Assembly (NCBI RefSeq): GCF_001548395.1
Contig: NZ_AP017367.1
Coordinates: 1,587,001 to 1,651,000, forward strand
Reading direction: 5' to 3'
DNA from: Leptolyngbya sp. O-77
GTDB taxonomy: Bacteria; Cyanobacteriota; Cyanobacteriia; Elainellales; Elainellaceae
DNA length: 64,000 nt
Each line of letters begins with the position of its first letter. Within the stretch, counting starts at the first letter, position 1. The notes beneath the pieces are model-generated. The model ran no database searches, was not told the origin of the DNA, and saw only the letters and a list, made by a program, of their open reading frames with translations. Shown one piece after another: positions 17,322-25,831 of this stretch. The position numbers were made by a program, and so were the translations under genes.

Positions 17322-18743
17322 ATGCCGCACCTCGATTTCGCCCGCCTGAATGAACCGCACTACTGGCTGTGCAACGCCCATGTGCCCCGGCCGCTGCTGC
17401 CTGATTCGCTGGTCTTGCCCAAGACGGCGGGCATTCTGGCGCAGGATAACCTGGCGCGGGTGGATCTGGAAATTTTGGATGGCGCAATTCGCGGGATTCG
17501 CCCCAGTGCTAATGCAGCGGGTGAGGCAGGAGGAGAACCTGTGCCGACGGTTGACCTGAAGGGCGGCATGGTGTGGGCTGGGCTGGTCGATCTGCATACG
17601 CATCTGGACAAAGGGCACGTCTGGGGGCGATCGCCCAACTATTCTGCAACCTTTGAGGATGCGCTGGAAATCATTCGCGCAGATGCCAGCAAACATTGGG
17701 ACGCAGAGGACGTGTATCGCCGTCTTGAGTTTGGGCTGAAGTGTAGCTATGCCCACGGCACCACCGCCATCCGCACCCATATCGACTCCTTTGGCGACCA
17801 AGCGGCCGTGAGTTGGAGCGTGTTTAATGCACTTCAGCAAGACTGGGTCGATCGCCTGACGCTGGAGGCGGTGTCACTGGTGACGCTGGACTACTATTGC
17901 ACACCAGAAGGCGAAATTCTGGCTGACCTGGTTGCCGAGATGGGCGGTATCCTGGGTGGCGTGACGATGATGGGGCCCGACCTGGAAGCCCAGCTCGATC
18001 GTCTGTTTACCCTCGCCATTGATCGCGGGCTGGACATTGACCTGCACACCGACGAAAGCGGCGACCCCAACGACATTACCCTACGCTACGTGGCCGAAGC
18101 CGCCCTGCGCCACGACTTTCGCGGGCAGATTGTCTGCGGCCATTGTTGCAGCCTGGCCGTGCAGTCTGACGACGAAGCCCAGAAAACCATCGACTTGGTG
18201 AAAGCTGCCCGCATTGGCGTGGTCAGCCTGCCTATGTGCAATTTGTATTTGCAAGACCGAAATCAGCGCTCAGCCCTCAGGGGGCAGGCGGCGGCTTCGT
18301 CTCCCCCTTGCGCTCACCCACCTGCCCTGCGACAGGCTCCCACCCGCACCCCCAGATGGCGTGGCATTACGCTGCTGCACGAACTGAAACATGCAGGCGT
18401 GCCAGTGGCGATCGCCAGCGACAACTGCCGCGATCCGTTCTATGGCTTTGGCGACCATGACGGGCTGGAGGTGTTCACCCAGGGCGTGCGGATTGCTCAG
18501 CTCGATGCGCCCTATGGCGACTGGAGTCGCGTCGTCACCACAACACCCGCTGACCTGATGGGCTTGCCGGATGCAGGCCGCATTGCGCCGGGGCTACCCG
18601 CCGATCTGATTCTCTGCACAGCACGCTACTTCAGCGAACTGCTGGCCCGTCCCCAGGGCGATCGCACGGTATTGCGCCAGGGCAAACCCATCGACACAAC
18701 GCTGCCCGACTACGCAGAGCTAGATGATCTACTGCTGAAGTAG
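17322..18743 (+). CDS. Cytosine-deaminase-like amidohydrolase
   Basis: Metal-dependent hydrolase of the CodA-like amidohydrolase group, 473 aa. Metal and active-site motifs: DLHTHLDKGHVW (about 88-99), RTHIDSFGD, DIDLHTDESGDP, VCGHCCSL and ASDNCRDPF. Deamination of cytosine or a related amino-pyrimidine/amino-heterocycle is expected. Start ATG 17322. Between CNLYLQDR and RTPRWRG there is an extra low-complexity block of about 28 residues (18261-18344, Ala/Pro/Ser-rich) that I believe is absent from typical relatives. It follows the ABC importer genes, which supports import and deamination of one substrate. Exact substrate is unknown. Confidence 0.85.
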   Translation: MPHLDFARLNEPHYWLCNAHVPRPLLPDSLVLPKTAGILAQDNLARVDLEILDGAIRGIRPSANAAGEAGGEPVPTVDLKGGMVWAGLVDLHTHLDKGHVWGRSPNYSATFEDALEIIRADASKHWDAEDVYRRLEFGLKCSYAHGTTAIRTHIDSFGDQAAVSWSVFNALQQDWVDRLTLEAVSLVTLDYYCTPEGEILADLVAEMGGILGGVTMMGPDLEAQLDRLFTLAIDRGLDIDLHTDESGDPNDITLRYVAEAALRHDFRGQIVCGHCCSLAVQSDDEAQKTIDLVKAARIGVVSLPMCNLYLQDRNQRSALRGQAAASSPPCAHPPALRQAPTRTPRWRGITLLHELKHAGVPVAIASDNCRDPFYGFGDHDGLEVFTQGVRIAQLDAPYGDWSRVVTTTPADLMGLPDAGRIAPGLPADLILCTARYFSELLARPQGDRTVLRQGKPIDTTLPDYAELDDLLLK

Positions 18744-18971
18744 CGCTGACCCAGGTTGCCCAGGGCAGAACTGACCCAGGGGGCGACCTGCCACGAGTGC
18801 CGCCTGCGAACAATGCTTGTGATTTTTCAATACTAAAAACTTATCGCCTGGGGAAAGGGCTTGCCTGTAGTAGAGGGGGATACAGTTCTCAGCCGTCTGT
18901 CCGTCTTAGCATCAGCGCATTGACTAGGACGTTGACCGCTCACGCACCTACAGGTTTTCCTTCAAATTCCT

Positions 18972-20000
18972 ATGACAGCCACGTTCGCCCTGCCTCGGGA
19001 TTGCACCTTCAGCCCTTCTGACTGGGAGGCTCTGGCTCCCTTCTGGTATCCCGTTGCCTTTGCCCACGAAGTTGCGGATAAGCCCATTGGGGTGCGCCTG
19101 CTCGATGAGCGACTAGTGCTTTACCGGGCAGGCGACGGCGGCGTAATGGCGGCAAAAGACCTCTGTCTACATCGCGGCGCTCCCCTGAGCATGGGCTGGG
19201 TCGAAGATGGCGAACTGGTCTGTGCCTACCACGGCGTTCGGTATACCCAGGATGGCCAATGCGTCTGCATTCCGGCTGCCCCTGATGCCGCGATTCCCAA
19301 GCGTCTCCGCCTCACAACCTACCCGGTGCGAGAACAGTACGGACTCATCTGGGTACGGCTGGTGGACAATGGCCCGGTTCCCTTCCCTGAATTTGATGCC
19401 TGGAATGACCCCGACTATATCCAGATCATTCCTGACTCAGTTTATCTAGACGCGGCGGCGGGTCGTCAGATCGAGGGTTTTCTAGATGTCAGCCACTTTG
19501 CCTTTGTCCACAAAGACTCCTTTGGGGAACGGGATAATCCTGAAGTGCCCGACTATCCCGTTGCCTTTACGGAAGGTGGGTTTACAGCAGATTATGTTAG
19601 CACCGTCAGCAATCTGCCCCACGGCTACAAACACCTCAGCCCGCCTGGGTTTCAGTGGCGGCGGCTGTTTCAGGCCTGGCTGCCGTTCACGGTCAAGCTC
19701 TCGGTCACCTTCCCCAACGGAATGCTGCATATTCTGAATGCGGCCAGCCCCATTTCAGCCCGCAAGACCCGCGTATTTTCGCCCCTCTGCCGCAACTTTG
19801 ATAAAGACGCACCGTTGGAAGAAACGCTAGCGTTTAATCACCAGGTTTTTGGCGAAGACAAGGCCATCGTTGAAGAACTCTGGCCCGAAGATCTGCCCAT
19901 CAACCTGGCAGATGAAGTTCACATCGCGGGCGACAAAAGCTCTATTACCTACCGCAAGCTGCTGGCCAAGCTGGGGCTGGGGCGAGCGTTTACGAGCTAA
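18972..20000 (+). CDS. Rieske-type ring-hydroxylating oxygenase
   Basis: Oxygenase alpha subunit with a Rieske [2Fe-2S] centre, 342 aa. Cluster ligands are C65-L-H67 and C84-A-Y-H87 (CLHRGAPLSMG and CAYHGV). The mononuclear iron site lies around EGFLDVSHFAFVHKD (residues 168-182). The layout resembles vanillate O-demethylase and pheophorbide a oxygenase relatives, both of which need a separate reductase, and none is encoded nearby. Start ATG 18972. It lies 228 bp after the amidohydrolase and may act on the same imported compound, though this is inference. The substrate is not predictable from sequence. Confidence 0.87.
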   Translation: MTATFALPRDCTFSPSDWEALAPFWYPVAFAHEVADKPIGVRLLDERLVLYRAGDGGVMAAKDLCLHRGAPLSMGWVEDGELVCAYHGVRYTQDGQCVCIPAAPDAAIPKRLRLTTYPVREQYGLIWVRLVDNGPVPFPEFDAWNDPDYIQIIPDSVYLDAAAGRQIEGFLDVSHFAFVHKDSFGERDNPEVPDYPVAFTEGGFTADYVSTVSNLPHGYKHLSPPGFQWRRLFQAWLPFTVKLSVTFPNGMLHILNAASPISARKTRVFSPLCRNFDKDAPLEETLAFNHQVFGEDKAIVEELWPEDLPINLADEVHIAGDKSSITYRKLLAKLGLGRAFTS

Positions 20001-20015
20001 TTGATTCGCAAATGC

Positions 20016-20046
20016 ACTTGCGTAAATCGCGCTAAATCGCGCAAGT
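20016..20046. terminator. Stem-loop between convergent genes
   Basis: ACTTGCG (20016-20022) and CGCAAGT (20040-20046) can pair around a loop containing a doubled TAAATCGCG unit. It lies between the convergent ends of the Rieske gene and the decarboxylase gene, overlapping the last codons of the latter. There is no T-run, so a bidirectional terminator role is only possible. Confidence 0.4.
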
Positions 20047-21684
20047 TAGATCGCCTGCCCGCTGGCTAAAGCGGAGATTTTCGCTGTAGTCGATGGGGCA
20101 GTCAATAATGGCGGGCACATCTTGCGCCAGGGCTTCTTTGAGCGTGGGGATAAAGTCGGTGGTTGCGGAAATTCGGTAGCCTTTCAGCCCCATGCTTTCC
20201 GCCAGTTTCACAAAGTCTGGATTGGTGAATTTGATAAACGCCGACTCGCCGAAATGATTGTGCTGCTTCCATTCGATCAGTCCATAGCCGCCATCGTTAA
20301 AGATGATGGTGACAAATGGCGTACCAATACGGAGGGCGGTTTCGAGTTCCTGGTTGTTCATCATGAAGCCGCCGTCACCTGTAACGGCGACCACCTTGCG
20401 GTTTGGGGCAACCAGCTTGGCGGCGATCGCCCCTGGAATGGCAATCCCCATTGCCGCGAAGCCGTTGGAGATAATGCAGGTATTGGGGCGATCGCAGTGA
20501 TAGTGTCGCGCCATCCACATCTTGTGCGCCCCTACGTCCGAAATGACGATATCTTCGGGGCCCATCACTGTTCGCAAATCGTGGATCAGCTTTTGTGGCT
20601 TGACGGGAAAGCTATCGTCCTTGGCGTGTTCCTCATAGTCGGCCAGAATGTCTTTTCGCAGGTGAATGGCGTAGGGTTCGGGCTTGTCTTGGCGATCGCT
20701 CCGCCGCAGAATTTCTTCCAGCGAATCAGAGATATCGCCGATCACCTCCGCCAGCGGGATGTAGCTGCTGTCGATTTCTGCTGGCGTGGCGTTGATGTGA
20801 ATAATTGGGATCTCACCCGTGGGGTTCCAGCGCTTGGGCGAATACTCGATCAGGTCATAGCCAATGGCAATCACCAGATCCGTATTGTCAAACCCGCAGC
20901 TAATGAAGTCGCGCTGCTGCAAGCCAACAGTCCACAGCGCCAAGCGATCGGTGTAGGGAATCACACCTTTGCCCATGAAGGTATTGGCGACGGGAATATT
21001 GAGCGATCGCGCAAAGTTCGTCACCGCATCACTGGCATGGGAGCGAATCGCGCCATTGCCCACGAGAATAATGGGATTCTTCGCTTGCGAGATAGCCGTT
21101 GCCGCCCGTTCAATGCTGTTAAACGAGGCATACACTTTTTCGATCGCCTCTTTTCGCAGTGGCGTTCCTTCTGCTGTCATCGCGGCGATATTTTCTGGGA
21201 GATCGATATGTACTGCGCCTGGTTTTTCACTTTGCGCGATCTTGAACGCCTTGCGAACAATTTCTGGGGTAATGCTTGGTCGCACGATTTGCGCGTTCCA
21301 TTTCGTCACGGGTGAAAACATCGCCACCAGATCAAGATACTGATGCGATTCAATATGCATCCGATCCGTGCCCACTTGCCCGGTAATGGCTACTAGTGGC
21401 GCACGATCGAGATTCGCGTCTGCCACGCCCGTCATCAGGTTCGTCGCGCCGGGCCCTAGCGTAGACAAACACACGCCCGCCTTGCCCGTCAGCCGCCCAT
21501 ACACATCCGCCATAAACGCCGCGCCCTGCTCATGCCGCGTGGTGATGAACTTAATGGACGAATGCTTCAGTGCTTCTAGGACATGCAGGTTTTCTTCGCC
21601 CGGTAGACCGAAGATATATTCCACGCCTTCGTTTTCCAGGCATTTCACAAGCAGTTCGGCAGTGTTGAGAGAGGTCGAGGTCAT
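20032..21684 (-). CDS. ThDP enzyme, likely 2-oxoglutarate decarboxylase (acetolactate-synthase-like)
   Basis: Thiamine-diphosphate enzyme of 550 aa from ATG 21684 (a start at 21714 is possible). The catalytic Glu is in RHEQGAAFMAD (E52), and the ThDP/Mg site is GDG at 436-438 through NDGGYG at about 463. By fold it is annotated as acetolactate synthase large subunit, but its immediate partner, 71 bp upstream, is a succinic semialdehyde dehydrogenase. This matches the Synechococcus PCC 7002 pair A2770/A2771, shown to convert 2-oxoglutarate to succinate and so close the cyanobacterial TCA cycle. I therefore favour 2-oxoglutarate decarboxylase. The two genes run in one direction, dehydrogenase first. 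Confidence 0.85.
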   Translation of the reverse strand: MTSTSLNTAELLVKCLENEGVEYIFGLPGEENLHVLEALKHSSIKFITTRHEQGAAFMADVYGRLTGKAGVCLSTLGPGATNLMTGVADANLDRAPLVAITGQVGTDRMHIESHQYLDLVAMFSPVTKWNAQIVRPSITPEIVRKAFKIAQSEKPGAVHIDLPENIAAMTAEGTPLRKEAIEKVYASFNSIERAATAISQAKNPIILVGNGAIRSHASDAVTNFARSLNIPVANTFMGKGVIPYTDRLALWTVGLQQRDFISCGFDNTDLVIAIGYDLIEYSPKRWNPTGEIPIIHINATPAEIDSSYIPLAEVIGDISDSLEEILRRSDRQDKPEPYAIHLRKDILADYEEHAKDDSFPVKPQKLIHDLRTVMGPEDIVISDVGAHKMWMARHYHCDRPNTCIISNGFAAMGIAIPGAIAAKLVAPNRKVVAVTGDGGFMMNNQELETALRIGTPFVTIIFNDGGYGLIEWKQHNHFGESAFIKFTNPDFVKLAESMGLKGYRISATTDFIPTLKEALAQDVPAIIDCPIDYSENLRFSQRAGDLTCAI

Positions 21685-21755
21685 AGGGGTTTCTTGTAGG
21701 GATGAGGAGAGCAAAGAGGGGAATGAGGGTGGGGAAGAAAGAACTTGATCCGCCC

Positions 21756-23147
21756 TTACTTAATCCAGACGGTTTTGACGTTGACAAACTCCAAAATGCC
21801 TTCGCGGCCGAGTTCGCGGCCGTAGCCGGAGCGCTTGATGCCGCCGAAGGGGAGGCGCGGGTCAGATTTCACCATGCTGTTGAGGAAGACGCTGCCCGCT
21901 TCCAGTTCCGCGACGAGGCGATCGCCCTCTTCTGGGATTCGCGTCCAGGCGCTGGCTCCCAGACCAAACGGGGTGCTGTTGGCCAGGCGGATGGCGGCAT
22001 CTAGGTCAGCCACGCGGAAGACCATAGCCACCGGGCCAAAAATTTCTTCCTTGGCAACGGGCGCGTCGGGCGGCACATCGACGATGATCGTGGGCGGGTA
22101 GAAGTTACCCTGACTGAGTTTGGCATCGGCTTTGGTGGGCACGTCGTCCGGGTCGCCGCCGATCAGCACCTTGCCGCCCGCGTCGATGCAGGCTTCGACC
22201 TGGTGATGAACCTCATGCAGAATGGCGGGCGTGGCCAGTGGCCCGATTTGGGTTTCGGGCAGCAGCGGATCGCCGATTTTCAGCGCTTTGTACTTCTCGA
22301 CTAAGGCTTGAGTGAATGCATCAGCGATCGCCTCCTGCACGATAAAGCGCTTGGCGGCGATACAGGATTGACCGTTATTGATCATGCGAGCGGTCACGGC
22401 CATCGACACGGCGGCATCCAGATCGGCGCTCTCCATCACGACAAACGGATCGCTACCGCCCAGTTCCAGCACCGTTTTTTTGAGGTACTTTCCAGCGGTG
22501 GCGGCCAGGCTGGCTCCGGCGGGTTCGCTGCCCGTCAGCGTGGCGGCTTTGATGCGATCGTCCGCGACGATTTGCGCTACCTTATCTGCGCCGATCAGCA
22601 GCGTCTGAAACGCACCTTTGGGAAATCCAGCCCGCTCGAGAATGTCCTGAATTGCCAGGGCCGACTGGGGCACATTGGAGGCGTGCTTGAGCAAGCCCAC
22701 GTTGCCCGCCATCAGCGCCGGAGCCGCAAACCGAAACACCTGCCAGAAGGGAAAGTTCCACGGCATCACTGCCAGCACAATGCCCAGCGGTTGGTAGGTC
22801 ACGTAGCTGTGGCTGGCGTCAGTTTCGATGGGCACGGGCGCAAGGAATTTTTCCGCATTTTCGGCATAAAAGCGGCAGACCCAGGCGGATTTTTCCACTT
22901 CGGCAATCGATGGGCCGATGGGCTTGCCCATTTCCAGCGTCATCATTTTGCCGAATTCTGCCTTTTCTTGTTCTAGAATTTCGGCAGCGGCGTAGAGCCA
23001 CTGGGCCCGCTGGGTCAAGGGGGTGTGGCGATAAGACTCGAACGTGTGTTGGGCAGCGTCGATGGCGCGGGCGATCGCCCCATCGGTTATTGGATCAAAT
23101 GTCTGTAGCGTTTCGCCAGTCGCCGGGTTTACTGTAGCGATTCCCAT
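21756..23147 (-). CDS. Succinic semialdehyde dehydrogenase
   Basis: Aldehyde dehydrogenase superfamily, 463 aa from ATG 23147, chosen because AGGAGG stands just upstream; the longer frame to 23225 would add residues unlike the family. Catalytic residues: N131 in MPWNFPFW, E228 in VLELGGSD and C262 in NNGQSCIAAKRF. Oxidises succinic semialdehyde to succinate with NAD(P)+. Adjacent to the 2-oxoglutarate decarboxylase gene and probably cotranscribed with it, completing the alternative TCA shunt. The divergent LysR gene is a candidate local regulator. Confidence 0.92.
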   Translation of the reverse strand: MGIATVNPATGETLQTFDPITDGAIARAIDAAQHTFESYRHTPLTQRAQWLYAAAEILEQEKAEFGKMMTLEMGKPIGPSIAEVEKSAWVCRFYAENAEKFLAPVPIETDASHSYVTYQPLGIVLAVMPWNFPFWQVFRFAAPALMAGNVGLLKHASNVPQSALAIQDILERAGFPKGAFQTLLIGADKVAQIVADDRIKAATLTGSEPAGASLAATAGKYLKKTVLELGGSDPFVVMESADLDAAVSMAVTARMINNGQSCIAAKRFIVQEAIADAFTQALVEKYKALKIGDPLLPETQIGPLATPAILHEVHHQVEACIDAGGKVLIGGDPDDVPTKADAKLSQGNFYPPTIIVDVPPDAPVAKEEIFGPVAMVFRVADLDAAIRLANSTPFGLGASAWTRIPEEGDRLVAELEAGSVFLNSMVKSDPRLPFGGIKRSGYGRELGREGILEFVNVKTVWIK

Positions 23148-23600
23148 GACTAAACCTCCTCTTTTTGCAAGGAGCAGACGCGCAAGCGCCTCAACCTTCT
23201 CAACTCTAACGTGCTGGTTTTGCAACGCCCGCTCGATTGTTGTCGAGTTGTTGCGGTTTTCTGACAGGGCGATCGCTTTCGTCTAGCCCCCTGCTCAGCA
23301 CCGAACCCTGCTCAAATCCCTGGCTCAACCAGGCTTCTTCCTTTCTAGTCTTCCAAGAAAAATCGGCAGGCGGCGCAGAACGTTGGAAATGTTGACAAAG
23401 TGTGACGAATTTAACAATTTCAGTCTTCCCTCTTTGCCTTGGCAATGGTGGACTGAAGCTCATGCAGAAATCCATAGAAAAAATGCTTTTCTTGACAACC
23501 TTGTAATAGACTAGAGTCTATAAGAACTGAGAATTTCCGTCTCATCCACCCATCCCTTCATCTGCGCTCTTGACCGCGCTTTCTTTACAAGGAGGCTCTT
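23148..23600. promoter_or_regulatory. Divergent regulatory region between SSADH and LysR genes
   Basis: 453 bp with no convincing gene. It holds TTGACA at 23492-23497, followed by the inverted repeat TAGACT (23507-23512)/AGTCTA (23515-23520) and TATAAG at 23519-23524. A second TTGACA lies near 23393. The repeat could be an operator for the adjacent LysR protein, which commonly bind in the spacer between divergent genes, but spacing between boxes is not canonical. An AAGGAGG just before GTG 23601 is a strong ribosome-binding site. Confidence 0.45.
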
Positions 23601-24527
23601 GTGATTCACGCGACGCTGCATCAGCTCAAGGTCTTTGAAGCAACGGCCCGGCACGGCAGCTTTACACGGGCGGCAGAGGAGCTATTTCTGACCCAGCCCA
23701 CCGTGTCCATGCAGGTAAAGCAACTCACTAAAGCAATCGGTCTGCCCCTGTTTGAGCAAGTCGGCAAGCGATTGTTTCTGACCGATGCAGGACGGGAACT
23801 GTTTTCCACCTGCCAGGATATTTTTGGCAAGCTCGAACAGCTTGAAATGAGCATTGCTGACCTAAAGGGCATGAAGCAGGGCCGGCTGCGGCTGGCAGTG
23901 ATCACAACGGCAAAATACTTCCTGCCGCGTCTGCTTGGCCCCTTTTGCCAAAAATATCCCGGTGTCGATATTTCCCTCACCGTCACCAACCACGAGCGCG
24001 TCATCGAGCGCCTGGGCAACAACCAGGACGATCTATATGTGATGAGCCAACTGCCCGAAAACCTGGACATCGTAGCCCATCCGTTTCTAGACAATCCGCT
24101 GGTAGTGATCGGCCCCAAAACTCACCCCCTGGCAAAAGAAAAAAATATTTCCCTCAAGCGCCTCGCCGAAGAAACCTTCATTATGCGGGAGCCAGGATCG
24201 GGCACGCGCCGAGCCTTTCAAAAATTGCTGGATGACCACGATCTGTCGGTGCGGGTGCGGCTAGAACTGGGCAGCAATGAGGCCATCAAGCAGGCGATCG
24301 CCGGAGGGTTGGGGCTGGCAGTCCTGTCGTCGCACACCATCGCCCACGACGGCTCCATGGGCGAACTGATGGCCTTCGATGTCGAAGGCTTCCCGATTCC
24401 CCGCAAATGGTATGTTGTCCACCTGTCAGGAAAGCAGCTTTCGGTCGTCGCCTCCACCTTCCTCGACTATCTGCAAGTCGCCGCCGCCCAAATGGAAGAA
24501 ACAGGCGTAATTCCCACGCTGGTCTAG
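23601..24527 (+). CDS. LysR-type regulator, RbcR/CbbR-like
   Basis: LysR-family transcription factor, 308 aa. The N-terminal winged helix covers residues 1-65 (LKVFEATARHGSFTRAAEEL, then QPTVSMQVKQL); the C-terminal effector-binding domain follows. It resembles RbcR/CmpR/CbbR regulators of carbon fixation and carbon uptake. The start is GTG at 23601, supported by AAGGAGG 8 bases upstream; no ATG lies near. It is divergent from the SSADH/2-oxoglutarate decarboxylase genes, so control of that pair in response to a carbon metabolite is plausible but unproven. Confidence 0.9.
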   Translation: MIHATLHQLKVFEATARHGSFTRAAEELFLTQPTVSMQVKQLTKAIGLPLFEQVGKRLFLTDAGRELFSTCQDIFGKLEQLEMSIADLKGMKQGRLRLAVITTAKYFLPRLLGPFCQKYPGVDISLTVTNHERVIERLGNNQDDLYVMSQLPENLDIVAHPFLDNPLVVIGPKTHPLAKEKNISLKRLAEETFIMREPGSGTRRAFQKLLDDHDLSVRVRLELGSNEAIKQAIAGGLGLAVLSSHTIAHDGSMGELMAFDVEGFPIPRKWYVVHLSGKQLSVVASTFLDYLQVAAAQMEETGVIPTLV

Positions 24528-24603
24528 AATTTCTACACTTGCCCACCTGCGGAGCAACTGCCTTCTAAGCAATCGGTCAACCCGCAAATTTGTCCCAATC
24601 CCC

Positions 24604-24652
24604 AAATCCAAAATCTAAAATCCAAAATCTAAAATCCAAAATCTAAAATCCC
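24604..24652. repeat. Alternating AAATCCA/AAATCTA heptad repeat
   Basis: Seven contiguous heptamers, alternating AAATCCA and AAATCTA, in the gap before folD. This is the short tandemly repeated repetitive (STRR) type well known from cyanobacteria. Related heptads occur near 5890, 17095, 27215, 57000 and 62010. Confidence 0.9.
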
Positions 24653-24709
24653 ACCCAGCGCCACACCCCAGATTAAAATCAAGCTTGCTCCTCAACCCCC
24701 TCGGTGCGT

Positions 24710-25573
24710 ATGGCGGATATTTTGGATGGCAAAGCGCTGGCTCAAAAAATTCAGGCAGAACTGGCTCAGCAAATCGCAGCGATCAAAGCAGCCGGAGGGC
24801 GATCGCCCGGTCTGGCGGTGCTGATGGTGGGCGACAATCCCGCCAGCGCTGCCTACGTCCGCAACAAAGAACGCGCCTGCGAGAAACTGGGCATGGTGTC
24901 CCTGGGTAAGCATTTTCCCGCCGATACGACTCAAGCAGAACTGTCGCGGGTCATCGACGAACTCAACCATGATGATCGCGTAGACGGCATCTTGGTGCAG
25001 CTTCCCCTGCCCGAACACCTGGATTCCGTTGCCCTGCTCAACCAAATTCACCCCGACAAAGATGCCGACGGGCTGCACCCCATGAACCTGGGTCGCCTAG
25101 TGCGCGGCGAAGTGGGGCTACAAAGCTGCACCCCCGCAGGCGTAATGAAACTGCTGGAGGAATATCACATCGATCCCAGGGGCAAACACGCCGTCGTCAT
25201 CGGGCGTAGCATCCTGGTTGGCAAGCCCCTCGGCCTCATGCTGCTAGCCCAAGATGCCACCGTCACGATGGCTCATTCCCGCACACCCGACTTGGCTGCT
25301 GTTGCCCGCTCTGCCGATATCCTGGTCGCCGCTGTCGGCCGCCCCAACTTGATCACTGCCGATATGGTCAAACCTGGGGCCGCTGTGATTGACGTGGGCA
25401 TCAACCGCATCACCGACGACGGCGGCAGTCGTTTGGTCGGCGACGTAGACTTTGTATCGGTCAAAGACGTGGCCTCCTGGATCACGCCCGTCCCCGGCGG
25501 CGTTGGGCCGATGACCGTAACGATGCTAATGGCAAATACGGTGTGGAGTTATTTAAGGAGAGTGGCGGAGTGA
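24710..25573 (+). CDS. folD: Methylene-THF dehydrogenase/cyclohydrolase
   Basis: Bifunctional FolD interconverts 5,10-methylene-, methenyl- and 10-formyl-tetrahydrofolate in the cytosol. 287 aa from ATG 24710; a GTG two codons earlier (24704) is also possible. Signatures: YVRNKERACEKLG with the catalytic Lys, GILVQLPLPEH, DGLHPMNLG, the NADP-binding VVIGRSILVGKPLG and the C-terminal PVPGGVGPMTVTMLM. Monocistronic; a purine-rich inverted repeat follows the stop. Confidence 0.97.
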   Translation: MADILDGKALAQKIQAELAQQIAAIKAAGGRSPGLAVLMVGDNPASAAYVRNKERACEKLGMVSLGKHFPADTTQAELSRVIDELNHDDRVDGILVQLPLPEHLDSVALLNQIHPDKDADGLHPMNLGRLVRGEVGLQSCTPAGVMKLLEEYHIDPRGKHAVVIGRSILVGKPLGLMLLAQDATVTMAHSRTPDLAAVARSADILVAAVGRPNLITADMVKPGAAVIDVGINRITDDGGSRLVGDVDFVSVKDVASWITPVPGGVGPMTVTMLMANTVWSYLRRVAE

Positions 25574-25578
25574 CGGAC

Positions 25579-25642
25579 GGAAAAAACGAAAAACGAAAAA
25601 CGGAACTTCTTCGTTCTTCGCTCTTCGTTCTTCGTTCTTCTC
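25579..25642. repeat. Imperfect inverted repeat after folD
   Basis: Purine-rich GGAAAAAACGAAAAACGAAA is followed by a pyrimidine-rich TTCTTCGTTCTTCGCTCTTC series (repeats of CGTTCTT). The two arms can pair into a long imperfect hairpin. It may end folD transcription; otherwise no function is evident. Confidence 0.6.
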
Positions 25643-25831
25643 TCTTCCCTTACTCCAACACTCCATCACCCCTATCCCCTGACCCCTAATCCTTGGCCCC
25701 TAATCTGTACATTCCGACCCTCATCCGGGGTACATTGGATTGCGTCTAGATTAATGTGCTAGATCCGTTCAGTTGGCCGAAGATTGGCCAACTTATCACC
25801 CTAACTAAGGGCAGAATTCCAGGAAATTGGC

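Noticed and set aside
20122..21315. Long plus-strand frame of 397 codons
   Set aside because: Antisense shadow of the 2-oxoglutarate decarboxylase gene; high GC favours such frames.
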